This document shows, one piece after another, positions 36,020-47,060 of a stretch of DNA of 64,000 nucleotides (the first letter of the stretch is position 1; each line of letters opens with the position of its first letter). The DNA lies in assembly GCA_026874595.1 (NCBI GenBank), contig CM049308.1, positions 48,803,327 to 48,867,326 of the forward strand, read 5' to 3'. This DNA is from Sipunculus nudus. Taxonomy: Eukaryota > Annelida > Sipuncula > Golfingiida > Sipunculidae. Under the pieces are notes generated by a model. The model ran no database searches. It worked only from the letters and a program-made list of their open reading frames with translations, and was not told the DNA's origin. A program made the translations under genes and the position numbers.

Positions 36020-36415
36020 AATTAGAAAAATACAGTTGGCACAACCATCTTCAGAAGCTGATGAAAATGTCCATGATCAACAAGCAAAGCAAGAATCATG
36101 GCAACCCAAGCATTAATTACTGAGGTCCTGGAGCTTTTGTATTGATTTTTTAATTAATCTGATTTTTTTTTTTAATTTTATTATTATTATAAGTAACAAG
36201 CTCCTTTATTTGGAGAGTATAGGTTGTAGTGACCTAATTTAAGGTTTCCAAGGAGAATTTTCAAAGACCTCCCTGGACTTTCAGTTAGAAGATTCTTGGT
36301 CCAAATTGTATGATTTGTGCTGTGCAAGTGGACAGATGGCTGGTCAGATGGAAGGACAACAGAAAAAGGGTGATTGCTATGGCTCAGCATGCATGACTTA
36401 AAGTCAGCTGAGCTA
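36020..36415 (-). mobile_element. TAGCTCAG-family copy, inverted
   Basis: Left part 'aaaaatacagttggcacaac' is a decayed GGTGGCGCCACC junction. 'gaggtcctggagcttttgta' and 'gtgacctaatttaaggtttc' follow the body order, and the right end is a hairpin ('ggctcagcatgcatgactta', 'aagtcagctgagctaaaa'). It lies in the interval between the two candidate exons of the minus gene. Confidence 0.65.
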
Positions 36416-36531
36416 AAACAGCAATCCTTTGAGCGATGGTAAATTTTAAAATAATATTAAATTTTGACCAATAAAATGTAATGATCTCAGATATTTAATG
36501 GAGGTTTATGCACATACACACAAACTATATA

Positions 36532-36534
<3 letters not shown>

Positions 36535-36592
<58 letters not shown>
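36535..36592. repeat. (TA)n microsatellite
   Basis: About 28 uninterrupted TA repeats. Confidence 0.95.
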
Positions 36593-36599
<7 letters not shown>

Positions 36600-36937
36600 T
36601 GTGACAAATTCATATTTGAATTTTAGATATTTCATGAAAATTACATAAAGGTATGTCTTTAAGATATTTTTATGAAAATTGCATGTTTCTTAAGACACTA
36701 AAAAATAACATTGTTTAAGATATAGACACAGTGGAAATGATTCCAGAATAGAGGAAATATGCCGCATTATCATGAAGCCTTCTGCAGACCTACTTGTTCT
36801 GTCATCAGGTCTATAGATGCCATTGGAATAATGATGGAATGTGCTGTGCTGTCTGAGTGTTTTTAACATCTTTGCAAAAAGACATTTGATACTATTTCAG
36901 AAAACTTGTAATATGAGTAAATGATGAAATATTTCAG

Positions 36938-37089
36938 TAACTATGAAAAGGGCAGCATTCAGAGTAAACCATGTCAACCCAGTAGCTCCTGGTACAGAGG
37001 GGGTCATCAGGTACAACTTTGTGTCAGTCACCAGGATCCCCACACCAGCAACAGGGGAAAAAAAGTTTATCCTTGAGATGAATTCCAAT
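36938..37089 (+). CDS. Candidate internal exon, unidentified
   Basis: A patch of clearly higher GC (near 48%) in AT-rich DNA. On the plus strand, after an acceptor-like 'gatgaaatatttcag', 50 codons are open to AAT|GTGAGG, a donor-like site; without splicing the frame ends seven bases later at codons for RPS and a stop. The peptide begins TMKRAAFRVNHVNPVAPGTE and contains FVSVTRIPTPATGEKKFILE. Its codons are strongly purine-first. The minus strand is also open for 71 codons here (reading GILVTDTKLYLMTPSVPGAT), so strand is uncertain. The alternating hydrophobic pattern is only loosely like a cystatin-fold strand-loop; I do not name it. Confidence 0.28.
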
Positions 37090-39221
37090 GTGAGGCCATC
37101 TTGAGATAACATTTATTCAACAAAAATGTAGCACCACTTTTTTGTTTAGTTATGTCAGTTTAATCAAGTCAGATCCCTTTGATTGATTCACAAGCAAGAA
37201 GACTGGAGCAATTATCTGGTTGAATGACCAACTCAGGTCCCTAATTAACTGACATAGTATCCCTGGTATGCAAAAGAAAATCTCTTTAAAAACCTTCTTG
37301 GTCACACTTCTGACATACTCAGAGCAACAGGTTTATCTTACAGCCAAAAAACCTGCCATCTGATAAACAAACATCTACTTTTAATACTTCCAGATAATGG
37401 GACCTTTTTTATTAATGCATTAGTTATTAATATATATTAAGCTTCTGTTTTTTTTCCTTTTTACAGTTGCCTGGGTTTTTTTGCTTGTGACGCTTCTAAT
37501 GCAATTCATTACATATGTGAACAACTTTCCAAGCAGTTTGCAGTGATAAAGAGTCTTTTAATTTGTGATTGGCATGAACTGGAATTTTATTATATCCATT
37601 CAGAACAAAAGAATCACTTAAAAAATGTAAGGCAGCCACAAATGGTTGGTTGACAAGAATCATTCACAAATGGCAGGTTGAGCAGAAGGTGACAAGAAAG
37701 AGATGTCTGCCTATTTATTCATTACAGTTTTGTTCTGGGGTATAAAGACAGATGCTAATTGCACACATTTGGTGCCAAGCACTACCCTGCCATTAAAACC
37801 CGCTCTTTCACTCTCTCATCTGTCTTAGCATACCAGGGTTAATCCACAAAAGGTTTCACCCAAGCCAAGGTCACTATCTGCCAAGGTCTTGGTACAACTT
37901 GTAATTTAGTTGCCACTGTATAGTGGTGGCACCAAGGAGTGACGGGGTACGCGTGACCATGTACTGCTTTATCATTCATAAAGGAAATGTGACACAAACC
38001 TGCCAAAACAGTTGATATATATGTGTGTTGACACTTGTGTTCACCTCTCACCACAAAACAGTAATATACAAATGGATACATATATACATTGTCTTTTCTT
38101 AAAGATTAATAATAAAAAAACTTAAAACCTATAACCAAAGTTTACAAATTTTATTTCATATAAATGGAAAGGGAGAAAATTAAAACTGCTATGAGAAAAG
38201 GTTTACAAATATAGTCTCATTAACTTGATTTTTTTTAGTTGAAAAAAACCCAACCATTATCACCTGGGATAATTTTATAGACCTGTGCAACTTTTATATT
38301 ATACTATCTGGTGATTTGGTATTGTCCTGAATGCAAATTTTTCTAAGAACCTTTAACAAATGAGCATTGTGTATTTAACAGTAAAATAGCACATATTAAT
38401 GCAGATACAAATTAGAAATATGTGATTATTCTATGATATTGAATACTGAAAAGTAACATGTTTAGTTATGCAAACAACAGATTTACCTTCAAAAGCAGTG
38501 CTTCAGACTGAACCTTACCAGAAAAGCTTACCTTTGTTCTATTCAATTTTCCTACCTATTTTACATTCCTTTTCATTATGGAAAATCTATATCTCTTTTA
38601 TTTTATCACAGTTTTCTTCATGCAGAACAACTCCTTTCTAATTTGATTTTAAAATTACAAGTATTGGAAATATCTTTCACAGGGAAATTGTTTGAAACTT
38701 GAAGACTTAAGAAATCAGATACATACCAAGTACTGGATTCATTGATATGGGGAATATTGACATGTAGCAATGAATCTGTCCATGGCAATACACTACAATT
38801 TTCAAGAAGCATTTCAAGATTTTTTTAATTATTCACACAGTTGAGTATTATTAAGTTCAAATATTGAACAACTCAGTAATTTTCAAATGTTGATTTATTT
38901 CAATATTATTCCTTTTAAACTGTTTCATTGTCATGTAAATATTCCATTTTCACCATAAAAGTGTATTAACAATCAAAACATAAATCCAGTATGTTATAAC
39001 ATTAAAATTTATTTGAATGAATTAAAATATCAACCACATATTTTTAAATTTAAGTTCTATCAAACAGCAACTGTTTATGTTCTAAACTAAGGCATTACAT
39101 AGATGAATGATACAGCTACAGTATGCCTTGTAAATTCCAGTATTGTAGAAACTAGTAAAACACCTAGGAACCGAACAGGTTCTTAATAATTAAGGTATAT
39201 AAAATTTACTATTTAAACAGC

Positions 39222-39224
<3 letters not shown>
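37090..39224. other. Low-repeat sequence, no gene supported
   Basis: No mobile element is recognised. The 80-aa minus frame at 37.84-38.08 kb and the 64-aa frame at 38.62-38.81 kb lack good splice sites and coding-like codon bias. A decayed palindrome-like 'tagtggtggcaccaagg' lies near 37.92 kb. Confidence 0.4.
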
Positions 39225-39283
<59 letters not shown>

Positions 39284-39297
39284 GTATATATATATGT
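39225..39297. repeat. (TA)n microsatellite with interruptions
   Basis: Long TA tract broken by ACA and GTA near its right end. Confidence 0.93.
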
Positions 39298-40019
39298 GAT
39301 AAATCAATTAATAAAGCATAATATATTTTCACATATATATCCATGTTGAAATAATAAATAAATTATCAAATCTAAAAATTTCTCGCATCAAAACCTTTAA
39401 TGGCTTTTTAATATGACAGGAAACAACTTCTATATCATAATCAACTAATCAATATACATCCTGATTCACATTTCCTTTTAATTCTAACTATGATGCAATC
39501 CTATTGCCTCAAACATAAAAGAAGTGCTATGTAAAACTAAATGAATAACTTGGGCCATTGAATATCTATTTTCAAATCAAAAGAAATCAAATCATACAAA
39601 TAAAAAATGTGGTAATTATATAATAACTTGGTTTTGTATCAAGAAAACTTCTGCTATATCTCTAACTTGGCCACTTGACTAACGTGTCTTTCCCAAAAAT
39701 ATTAACTAAAATACACTCCTGGTACATATTTTTGTTCATGGTTGGTTGCATAATGACAAAAAAATGAAAGAACAGATGAAAGAGTGTTCAATTAGTTAAA
39801 GTTAATTACACTATAACATCGCACGCAGTTGTCCGCAGGCTAATTTAAAAACATATTTTTTTATTTCTTTCACTTTGCAAAAGTTTCCAAAAGTCGCATG
39901 CTTCGTTTCCAATATATTTTATCATTCAATTTCTATCGTCTCAAATCAGTCGTGCTACACAGTTAAAGGTAGCGTCAGGTAGAAACATCAAAGGACAAGA
40001 TCAAAGGATAAACGCCTAC
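39298..40019. other. Start of first intron of the minus-strand gene
   Basis: AT-rich, low-repeat. It begins (on the minus strand) at the donor GTAGGC at 40019. No other feature seen. Confidence 0.4.
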
Positions 40020-40213
40020 CTGTCCACTTGGGCTCCAGGTATATGCTTGTATTTCCATCTGATATGTAACACTAATGCGATGTAAAGGCAAAATGTCACT
40101 GAGCATAGTGATGACAAAATTATAAGCGGTGCTATACACACTACAAACAGCATTTTCACCCGAGTCCGCAACCCGTCTCCCCCAGTGGCCCCTGGGCTCT
40201 GTTTTGACCGCAT
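40020..40213 (-). CDS. First coding exon, single-pass membrane protein (unidentified)
   Basis: ATG at 40213-40211 lies in a good start context (CACCATGC). The exon encodes 64 residues plus two bases and ends at GACAG|GTAGGC. It has a basic N-terminus (MRSKQSPGATGGDGLRTRVK), then about 28 hydrophobic residues from MLFVVCIAPLIILSSLCSV to LYIALVLHI, then a basic stretch RWKYKHIPGAQVD. Such a signal-anchor near the N-terminus suits a small membrane protein or a type II protein; charges on both sides leave topology open. A second frame starts at an upstream ATG (40232) but lacks a membrane segment and has a weaker start context. It is divergent from the 40331 exon, with shared regulation likely. 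Family not recognised. Confidence 0.5.
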
Positions 40214-40253
40214 GGTGCAGGCGGGAGTCCATTTATAGTCCCGTCGTCTGCTA

Positions 40254-40263
40254 TCGCATGCGA
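40254..40263. promoter_or_regulatory. NRF1-like palindrome TCGCATGCGA
   Basis: Matches the GCGCATGCGC-type NRF1 site apart from the outer bases and is self-complementary. NRF1 sites are common in divergent housekeeping promoters. Confidence 0.45.
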
Positions 40264-40300
40264 GACGTTATCCCGGAGAATCCCTGACCCGGGTCACCCA

Positions 40301-40308
40301 TGACGTCA
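40301..40308. promoter_or_regulatory. CRE/ATF palindrome TGACGTCA
   Basis: Perfect 8-bp CREB/ATF consensus in the divergent promoter, flanked by CCA and TTTG. Confidence 0.6.
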
Positions 40309-40330
40309 TTTGTTTACTTGGCAGTCAAAC

Positions 40331-40515
40331 ATGGCGGACAGTAAAGACATGGAGCCTTCAAAGATCGATTATAGACGTAAACTAGATAGGTCACCGGAAA
40401 GTGCAACTTTTGAGATGTTGTCCGACCAAGATAAACAACTTATAAGTCAACTCCGCTCTGTTGTTTCGGGAGCTAGAGACAAAATGTTGGGACTTAGAGA
40501 TGAAATAGACGACAG
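40331..40515 (+). CDS. First coding exon, coiled-coil-like protein (unidentified)
   Basis: ATG at 40331 in the context AAACATGGCGG starts 61 codons plus two bases, ending at GACAG|GTAGGC (donor at 40516), a phase-2 intron. The upstream in-frame extension lacks this context. The peptide begins MADSKDMEPSKIDYRRKLDR and is hydrophilic. From FEMLSDQDKQLISQLRSVV on it has a heptad-like spacing of L/I/V with K/R/D/E, suggesting an alpha-helical coiled coil. No membrane segment or signal peptide is present. It shares a 117-bp divergent promoter with the minus-strand exon at 40213. I do not recognise the family. Downstream exons are not certain; phase-compatible candidates lie at 54571 and 57333. Confidence 0.62.
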
Positions 40516-42439
40516 GTAGGCTATATGTCATACCAACACTGGCAACAGCACGCACCTGCACACAAATTACTGTCAAATAACGTCACTGGTATATTTTATA
40601 ATGAAGTTTAGGTGTTCAAATTACAGCCACCTCTGGCTTAATGAATGCAACTTACGTATTGTTTTCAAATTCAATATTTCTTTCTGGCAGATGTTCAGAA
40701 TAAGGTTTACACCTGAAACATGGCAAAGGGGAGTCCCTGCTAAAATGTTGTTTTCTAACAATTACCAAAATATTATTAAATTCCCCATATAGAACAAGGC
40801 CACATGTGGAGTTCATTATTTAAGTGCATGTGGAATCTGAGTACTCTTATTAAATTATACTTTTTCTTTATTTGGTCAAATTTTGGTCCTGTGTTCCTGC
40901 TCCATTGACCTCTAATGACATTAAGTCTATTAATTGTAGCCCTGTATGAAAGTGTATCCCTTGCCAGAAAAACCAGTACAGTACATAGCTAGTCAATACA
41001 GTGCATGAGTGATTCTTCATTCGCTCCCATTTCGTTTTGAGTGACAGCTCGTCAGCACAGCAACTCACGTGCTTGTCATTGGACCTGATGTTGAATTACA
41101 TTAACATCATGGAAACTAGTAGCCGCCTGCAGCAAAGAAACATCTTGCATCATTAATGGACGACTGTTTCATCGCCTCCCTATATATAGAGATAAGTGGT
41201 ATTTGGCCACGATACGATCGTATTTTCCGGGAAAGGCAGTTTTATTTTCAGGGTCACGGATGGGGTGACATTAAAACTTCTTCACCATGGCAAAAGTATC
41301 TTATTTTCAATACAACTGCAACATATTGGCAACTTAAAGGGCATTTTACTTTAGTTATTGTGTATTTTGGTCTAAGAAGAGGAAGGTCATACTCAGCTCT
41401 TAACTGCCATGACAGAAGCAGTTAGAATGTATAGATGTAGTGGCAACAATAATTTGTGTACTGGTCCCGTTGTATAAGAGTTATGGAATTAAATTAGCAG
41501 GAAATTTATGCAGTTACCTTCTCATAACAGAATTTTGTCTTAAAACACATAAAAACTGACATTGTACATTAATTACGTTCACATATGGATGTTCAACAGT
41601 TTCAGACAAAAATATTGTTTACATAATTCTTCATAAACTCACTGTATTATTATTCGTTTGTCGACTGACGGCTTTCAAACCACCATGCAGCCTTCTGACC
41701 ATGCATGCATATAATTAAGCTTTATGGCCTTTTCATTAAGCTTTATGGCCTGTTTTTTATAACAAGCTGTTATCAGTAAGATCGCTTTATTCACAATTTA
41801 CAGCAGTGAACTGACCTTTTTTTATTATCTGGAAAAATCCTGCTTTTTGGAAACCAGTGCATTGTTGTCAACATATCCATTCAAATGAAGCAGCTTTTAG
41901 TGAGACAGTAGGAAAACCACTTGCCGGGATAATGTCAAACAGAAGGATCAAGATCTGTGAACCCTACTCTGGGTTGTTAAATTAGACTATAGAGCATTTC
42001 AGATACTGTGCCAAGTATTATTTTTTACTCAAACTTGTTAAATAATACACATAGAAGAAAAATGATGTATCATTTATAAATATTTGTCACTCTTAATTGG
42101 ATATTCAGGTCACACAAAATTATTTTGCAGGACGCATATTTTGCACCACAAAAAGAATGTTTTTACTAAGACTGAAGTAGCCTAGCACTTCAGTGTTGAT
42201 TGAGACTACCTACATGCATAGACGACAGACTCAGACAGGCAGGCCCAACACCCTGCCAACACAGAGCCTTGTGAATGCTCCTGGCAGGGTGTCGGCAAGT
42301 CTTTCTGAGCTAGTTGTTACATTTGATTTGATTGACAGCTAACAGGGCCAAGAATGAACTTTTTCAGGGCTTTGTGATGGCTGGGTGTTGGGATTTTCTT
42401 TGTGAACATGTGCCCCATACATGCAGGATAGCAGGCAGG
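40516..42439. other. Putative first intron of the plus-strand gene
   Basis: A strong acceptor-like site ends at 40690 ('caatatttctttctggcag'), but the phase required by exon 1 reaches a stop (TAA) within four codons, so I do not use it. The 89-aa plus frame at 41.16-41.43 kb has no acceptor and no coding-like bias. No repeat is recognised up to about 42.2 kb. Confidence 0.4.
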
Positions 42440-42780
42440 TTAGCTGTCTACCAAAACAAATGTAAAACTGTGTTTCCATGTATCCGCAAGAAACGTATCT
42501 GCAAAAGACGTACATACGTTCCATAGTCCGCAAAAACTGTTTCCATAAGTACGTACATTTTTCTTGTGGATACCCGTTCGCGTGCCTCCTTTGAAACTGC
42601 AAGGACGACAAACAGGAAGAAGGTCAATATGTCTAATCACACCTGGCGCCGGGGAACTGTTGGGAAATGTAGGCATTTTTGACATCCACAAAACGGATGA
42701 ATCGCTTACCGATCCGTTTTGATGCGGTCCGTTTTTGCAGATATGCATGCGTAGCACGTTAAAACGTATTTTTTGTTACA
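42440..42780. repeat. CpG-rich inverted-motif patch, possible decayed DNA transposon
   Basis: 'gtttccatgtatccgcaaga' and, inverted, 'tttttcttgtggatacccg' flank ACGTAC-rich sequence, and 'ccgcaaaaactgtttccat' and 'ccgtttttgcagatatgc' are further related inverted phrases. Two overlapping minus-strand frames (90 and 105 aa) cross it without splice context. 'Tttccat' termini occur in PIF/Harbinger-like MITEs, but no clear TIR/TSD pair was found. Confidence 0.35.
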
Positions 42781-43045
42781 GCCCCATAGGTGGAGAGTTT
42801 AACCTCTCAAGTTTGGTCATATCTGACCCAAGTGGTTCAGACCACAATATTAGGCATTCACCATGAGGACATGCACCAACCCCTATATATTACGCATAGT
42901 AAAGTTGTGTTGACTCAGTTAAGATATTAATTGTAACTAAATGTTCAGTATGTTTGTAAATATTGGAAATTTCTCTCAAGAAATTCATATAATTGTTACC
43001 TCCATAAGTTTTTGTTAAAAGAATGGCAAGGCATGCTGGGGAGGC
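42781..43045. other. Unassigned
   Basis: AT-rich, with nothing recognisable. Confidence 0.35.
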
Positions 43046-43275
43046 CTAGGAGGGTCTATTTGGGCACAGGGATCTATGAGGGAACCACCATCTGTCAAAT
43101 GTATTTAGGTTATTTTCATAGATATCCCTGTTAATTTGCATAAGATTCCCATTGTGGGTAGGAGGGTCTATTTTGGGCATGGGGATCTATGAGGGAACCC
43201 CCATCTGTCATGTGTTTTTTAGGTAATTTGCATAGATATCCTGTTAATTTGCATAAGATTCCCATTTGTGGTTGG
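43046..43275 (+). repeat. Two-copy tandem duplication, ~112 bp
   Basis: 'gggatctatgagggaacc' and 'cctgttaatttgcataagat' recur about 112 bp apart, giving two clear units and the start of a third near 43.27 kb. Confidence 0.75.
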
Positions 43276-43504
43276 TTTGAATCTGGAGGGAACCAACCCC
43301 CACTCTCTCAACCTTCAAGCATTCCTATGAATTTAAGCTTAGTGTTCATGCTTGGTTCCAGGGAACTTGAGTTGTTTGGGTAGCAGCCCCCACCTGTCAT
43401 TACACATGAATGTAAAATATCCAAAATAGTTTCATGCTTAGTCAGTAGATGGCGCTTGGCAACTAGACATAAATAAACCAAAATCACCCAGTTTGGTATC
43501 ATAT

Positions 43505-43575
43505 TTTCAAGGTTCACTTGAGAGCATGTGTCACGTCTCATCATGAGGTCCTGGGTTCAAGTCCAAACAGACACA
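43505..43575 (+). repeat. tRNA-derived SINE-like remnant
   Basis: GGTTCAAGTCC at 43554-43564 fits the B box of RNA polymerase III promoters with one mismatch. It is preceded by 'gagagcatgtgtcacgtctc', which resembles the D-to-anticodon arm region of a tRNA. The T-stem and acceptor stem do not pair properly, so this is a degraded tRNA-like head and not a functional tRNA gene. Confidence 0.35.
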
Positions 43576-45915
43576 TAGAAAATGATTCTCATAATTGTAT
43601 ATAGAAAATAAACTTACTATGGTTCAATCAGAGATACATAATCATTTCAGTAACATACGTGTATTATATCACACTATTTGTCCATTTTGACTTAATTTAA
43701 AAGTTTCCCAGCAAAGGGATCCTCACACATTGACTTACTATCTCTAGTTCACCTGTTTTATGGGATGTTATGGTTCTATGTGCGAGTCAACATAGTCCAA
43801 GTTTGTCTGTTTTCCATAACAAGATTGCATGATCAGATGTCAGGTATTACTCATGTGCAATAAGTTCCAAACAAGGAGAAGAAACAGGAAAAAAAAAAAG
43901 AAACAGAAGTAACGGATGGAAGCTTGACAAATTTTGTTTTGTGCGGTTGTGAAGTACAGCTATCAGGTATCATGATTTTGGTCCTGATCGTGCCTGGCTC
44001 AAGCTGTTTTGTCCAAAGGAGTAAGCAGATGGTTTTGGAACAGAATCTTATTAGATACCATGATGTTTTAAGGAGAAAAAGCTACATTTGATTTATATGT
44101 TACATGCCTGGGATGTGAATAGGTTCCTTTAAATTCCATCAGTTACATGTGAATGTGCATCAGTGAAAACCTTTTCTTCCTTAATGCTCCCGGAGTTCAA
44201 TTTTTGTCATTCTTCCATGTGAGAGTTCTGACTGTGCATGCATACTCAATAGTAACTGCCCCAAATGAATCCCTTTCAAATTAGGTGGGCAGTCTATGCA
44301 AATGAACCTCTCTCCTGCATTTATTAGCAGCACACTTTCGAGGAAAGACCCTCATTTTCATAAACATACTTCAGTTTATACACCGCTGTGCTTATATAAC
44401 CATACTAGATTCGTATTGGCTGTTGCAAAAGGTAGGTACCAATACTGGAGAAGAAGCAATATCTTATTTTCTACACAGTAAGTGCCATACTTTCAGACAT
44501 ACTTATCATTCTGCAGTACCCTTGGTCACAATGAGTCTAAACATCTGTATTAATGGTAAAATTGATACAATGTGGGGTTTGGGATGTCTGATTGGACAAA
44601 AGTTCTATGGAAAATCCCAAGTCTGACCTGACATGCACCCAGTTATAGACTGACCTGCAAGTCCTATTTCCAAACTCCATAAACATAATCTGCCTGCCTT
44701 ATAGAAACCAATTTAGAGCTAATTTGTGAGAGTACAATAAGGCTCTACAAAGATACTTGGTTGTCTGATGAACCATTAATAATTCTTTGGCTCTGTCTGA
44801 ATATCAGAACAGACTGAAACCTTAATTGATCTTTATTGTTTCTGAATAATTTTAGATCTTAAATATTGAAATATTCCTTTAAATATATGTCAAGTCACAT
44901 ATTACACCCTTTCCTACTCCATAACAATATGTAGTGTTACTTGGTGTTGTCATGCTACACAAGGAATATATGCCAATGGTCCGTACGGTAGAGATTCACC
45001 ATACTGTGCTGTAACCCTTGCTAATATTGCTATATTTTGGCTGTACTGCACCATTTACAGATTAAGATTTGTCAGTGTTCTAACTTCTGTTTTTTCTGTG
45101 TTTCCTCTTTCAATTTCATATTCTTCTCCATGTTTTGGAGTTGTTGCACATCTGCAAGATCAGACCTCTTACTCCTGCAGTCTGGTTTAGGTAAACCAAT
45201 GTATAAGACAGGTGAAATGGAGATAGACAGTCCATGTACTGGGATGGTTTTGCTTTTGCATTCAGCCAAAATATTTAACATTGTGAGATAATACACATTT
45301 ATTGCAAATGTTTATCTAACTTTTTCTCCTAAATTCAGTTTAAAGGGGCCCAATCACCGCTATAAAGCATATTGAAATAAGACTTAAGGCTTCTTCCCTT
45401 TAAAATAAATCTGTACCTGCCAAAATATTGTCTTGAAACTGTTTGCTTACAAGTAAAAAGGAGTTATAAACAATGGACCAGGCGCTATCACAGGTTTCAA
45501 AATAAACACAGTGTGTGGGGCCAGTGTGCATTGCAAAGCCATAACATGTGTCAATCAGGAGACTTGGCCCTGACTGACTTGGCCCATCAACAGACACACT
45601 TGGAATGTATTTACCAACACACAGAATCATGATAAGATGTTAAACAGCCTGTACGTGAGGTATTAAGACTGCACTGTGCTGGGATGCTTTTGCTGGGGAA
45701 ACTTGTTTTTAAGCAAAACTGAACTGATAGCTTGAAAGAATAGGCATAACATTGCCCCTGATTATGTCCCTTTAAAACACACATAAATGATGATTGAATA
45801 ACAGTATGAATTTAACAAAACTAATACAAATGATAAATTTAATGTATTTGTCATCTTAATACCAATATATTACATAAGTATGGTACCTGAATAGCAAATA
45901 AAGCTACTGCTAATA
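43576..45915. other. Low-repeat sequence with two weak exon candidates
   Basis: At 44326-44431 an open plus-strand segment ends at a very good donor (GCAAAAG|GTAGGTAC), with an acceptor-like 'gcatttattag' before it. On the minus strand 45180-45076 reads KRSDLADVQQLQNMEKNMKL after 'ccagactgcag', ending in TGA. Both are short, two frames are open in the first, and the second lies in pyrimidine-rich DNA that gives K/E-rich frames by chance. I leave both unassigned. Confidence 0.3.
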
Positions 45916-47060
45916 TAAACAAGCTGACGACTATAAGTCATCTGAGCTATAGTCCTGGTCCATTGTCCGTCATCTGTCAGTCTGTCTGTCCGTCTGTCTG
46001 TCTGTCCGTAGATGTGGCACGTTTTGAACCATAAGACCTAGGAATCCAAAATTTGGCATAATGTTAGATGTCCCCAAGATCTCCTACCAACCCGAAAACA
46101 GGGTCTTTGCAACTTCCTTCCTTTGAGAAATTAAGGAAAAACCTTAATTTTTTATTAAAAACCTATTTTCACACTTCAGGACTGCCTAATATCAAAACCA
46201 CTCATCTGTTTTTCCTCATATTTACCATAAATAATCCCCTTTATAGTTACTATGTACATGCCAGAAATTAGGTCTGTATTATATAATTAAAAAAAATTAC
46301 AGGCCCAAACATAATGCAATTTGTAAATAATCAGGAAAGAAATTTGATCACTTAACACAAAACTTGTTAAAGCTAAGCACTTTTTTTTTCAGTAATATAA
46401 CTTTTATTAATCAAAATCAAATTGTATACCCAAAATTAGATCAAAATCTTTTAAATTTTTCAAAATATTAGCAAAAATAAAAAATTGGTAGCTTAAATTT
46501 TGCCCAACTTAGACCATGGCATGTTTTTTCCCTGTAATTGCTGTGGATTTAATTTTCAAAGCATGTTTTTGTTAACATTTCAACTGTTAACACCAAAAAT
46601 TTGAAACCAGTTGATCAAAAACTGTAGATTTTATTCAAGATTTCAAGCACCATGTCACATATTGTTTACATCAAGCTAGTGTTATGCAGTTTGCTAGAGC
46701 TCAGCTCCCCAGCTTCAGCTCTAAGTTCCTTAAATTTGGCATACAGTTAGATATCTCTAAAATCCCCTACCATGCCAAGAATTTGGTCGCTAGGACTTAA
46801 TTCCTTCGAGATATTAATGAAAAACTTTCTTTAAAAACACATTGTTACACTTTAAGACTGAGCTAGAGATTTTTTGTCAGGGATGTAACATTATTTAATC
46901 AAGATTCAGTTGAATACCCAAAATTAGTTCTAAATTTCTCAAATTTTATAAGTTATTAGTATAAATATAAAATTAGTACCTTAAATTTTGCCCAAATTTG
47001 ACCATGGCACGTTTGTTTCCTGAGAGCACTGTTGATATAATTTTCATATTATGCACACAT
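45916..47060 (+). mobile_element. TAGCTCAG-hairpin element, long-body subtype
   Basis: It starts with a decayed hairpin ('aagctgacgactataagtca', 'tctgagctatag'), a (TGTC)n tract at 45976-46008 and the body 'tggcacgttttgaaccataa', 'agatgtccccaagatctcc', 'cacttcaggactgcctaata'. The same order recurs at 54.89-55.48 kb. A second, partial body lies at 46.70-47.05 kb. Confidence 0.65.

Larger units (their letters stand above)
40214..40330. promoter_or_regulatory. Divergent promoter between head-to-head first exons
   Basis: The 117 bp between the two start codons are CpG-richer than the surroundings and contain three palindromes: TCGCATGCGA at 40254-40263 (NRF1-like), TGACCCGGGTCA at 40285-40296 (two everted GGTCA half-sites) and TGACGTCA at 40301-40308 (full CRE/ATF site). 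Such compact CpG-rich spacing is typical of animal bidirectional promoters of broadly expressed genes. The CRE lies 22 bp before the plus-strand ATG, so it may fall in or near the transcription start. Confidence 0.6.

Noticed and set aside
39975-40232. 85-aa minus frame overlapping the membrane-protein exon
   Set aside because: It starts at an upstream ATG in weaker context, lacks a membrane segment and reads through the strong donor at 40019; treated as a possible uORF or shadow.
40691-40704. Exon 2 of the plus gene after the strong acceptor at 40690
   Set aside because: In the phase set by exon 1 a TAA stop is reached within four codons, and the next donor-like site would give only a 14-nt exon.
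43505-43575. Functional tRNA gene
   Set aside because: The B box is good, but T-stem, acceptor stem and A box do not form a proper cloverleaf; kept only as a tRNA-like remnant.
45076-45180. Minus-strand K/E-rich exon (SDLADVQQLQNMEKNMK)
   Set aside because: It lies in a pyrimidine-rich tract that yields K/E-rich antisense frames by composition; the acceptor is poor and it has no partner exon.
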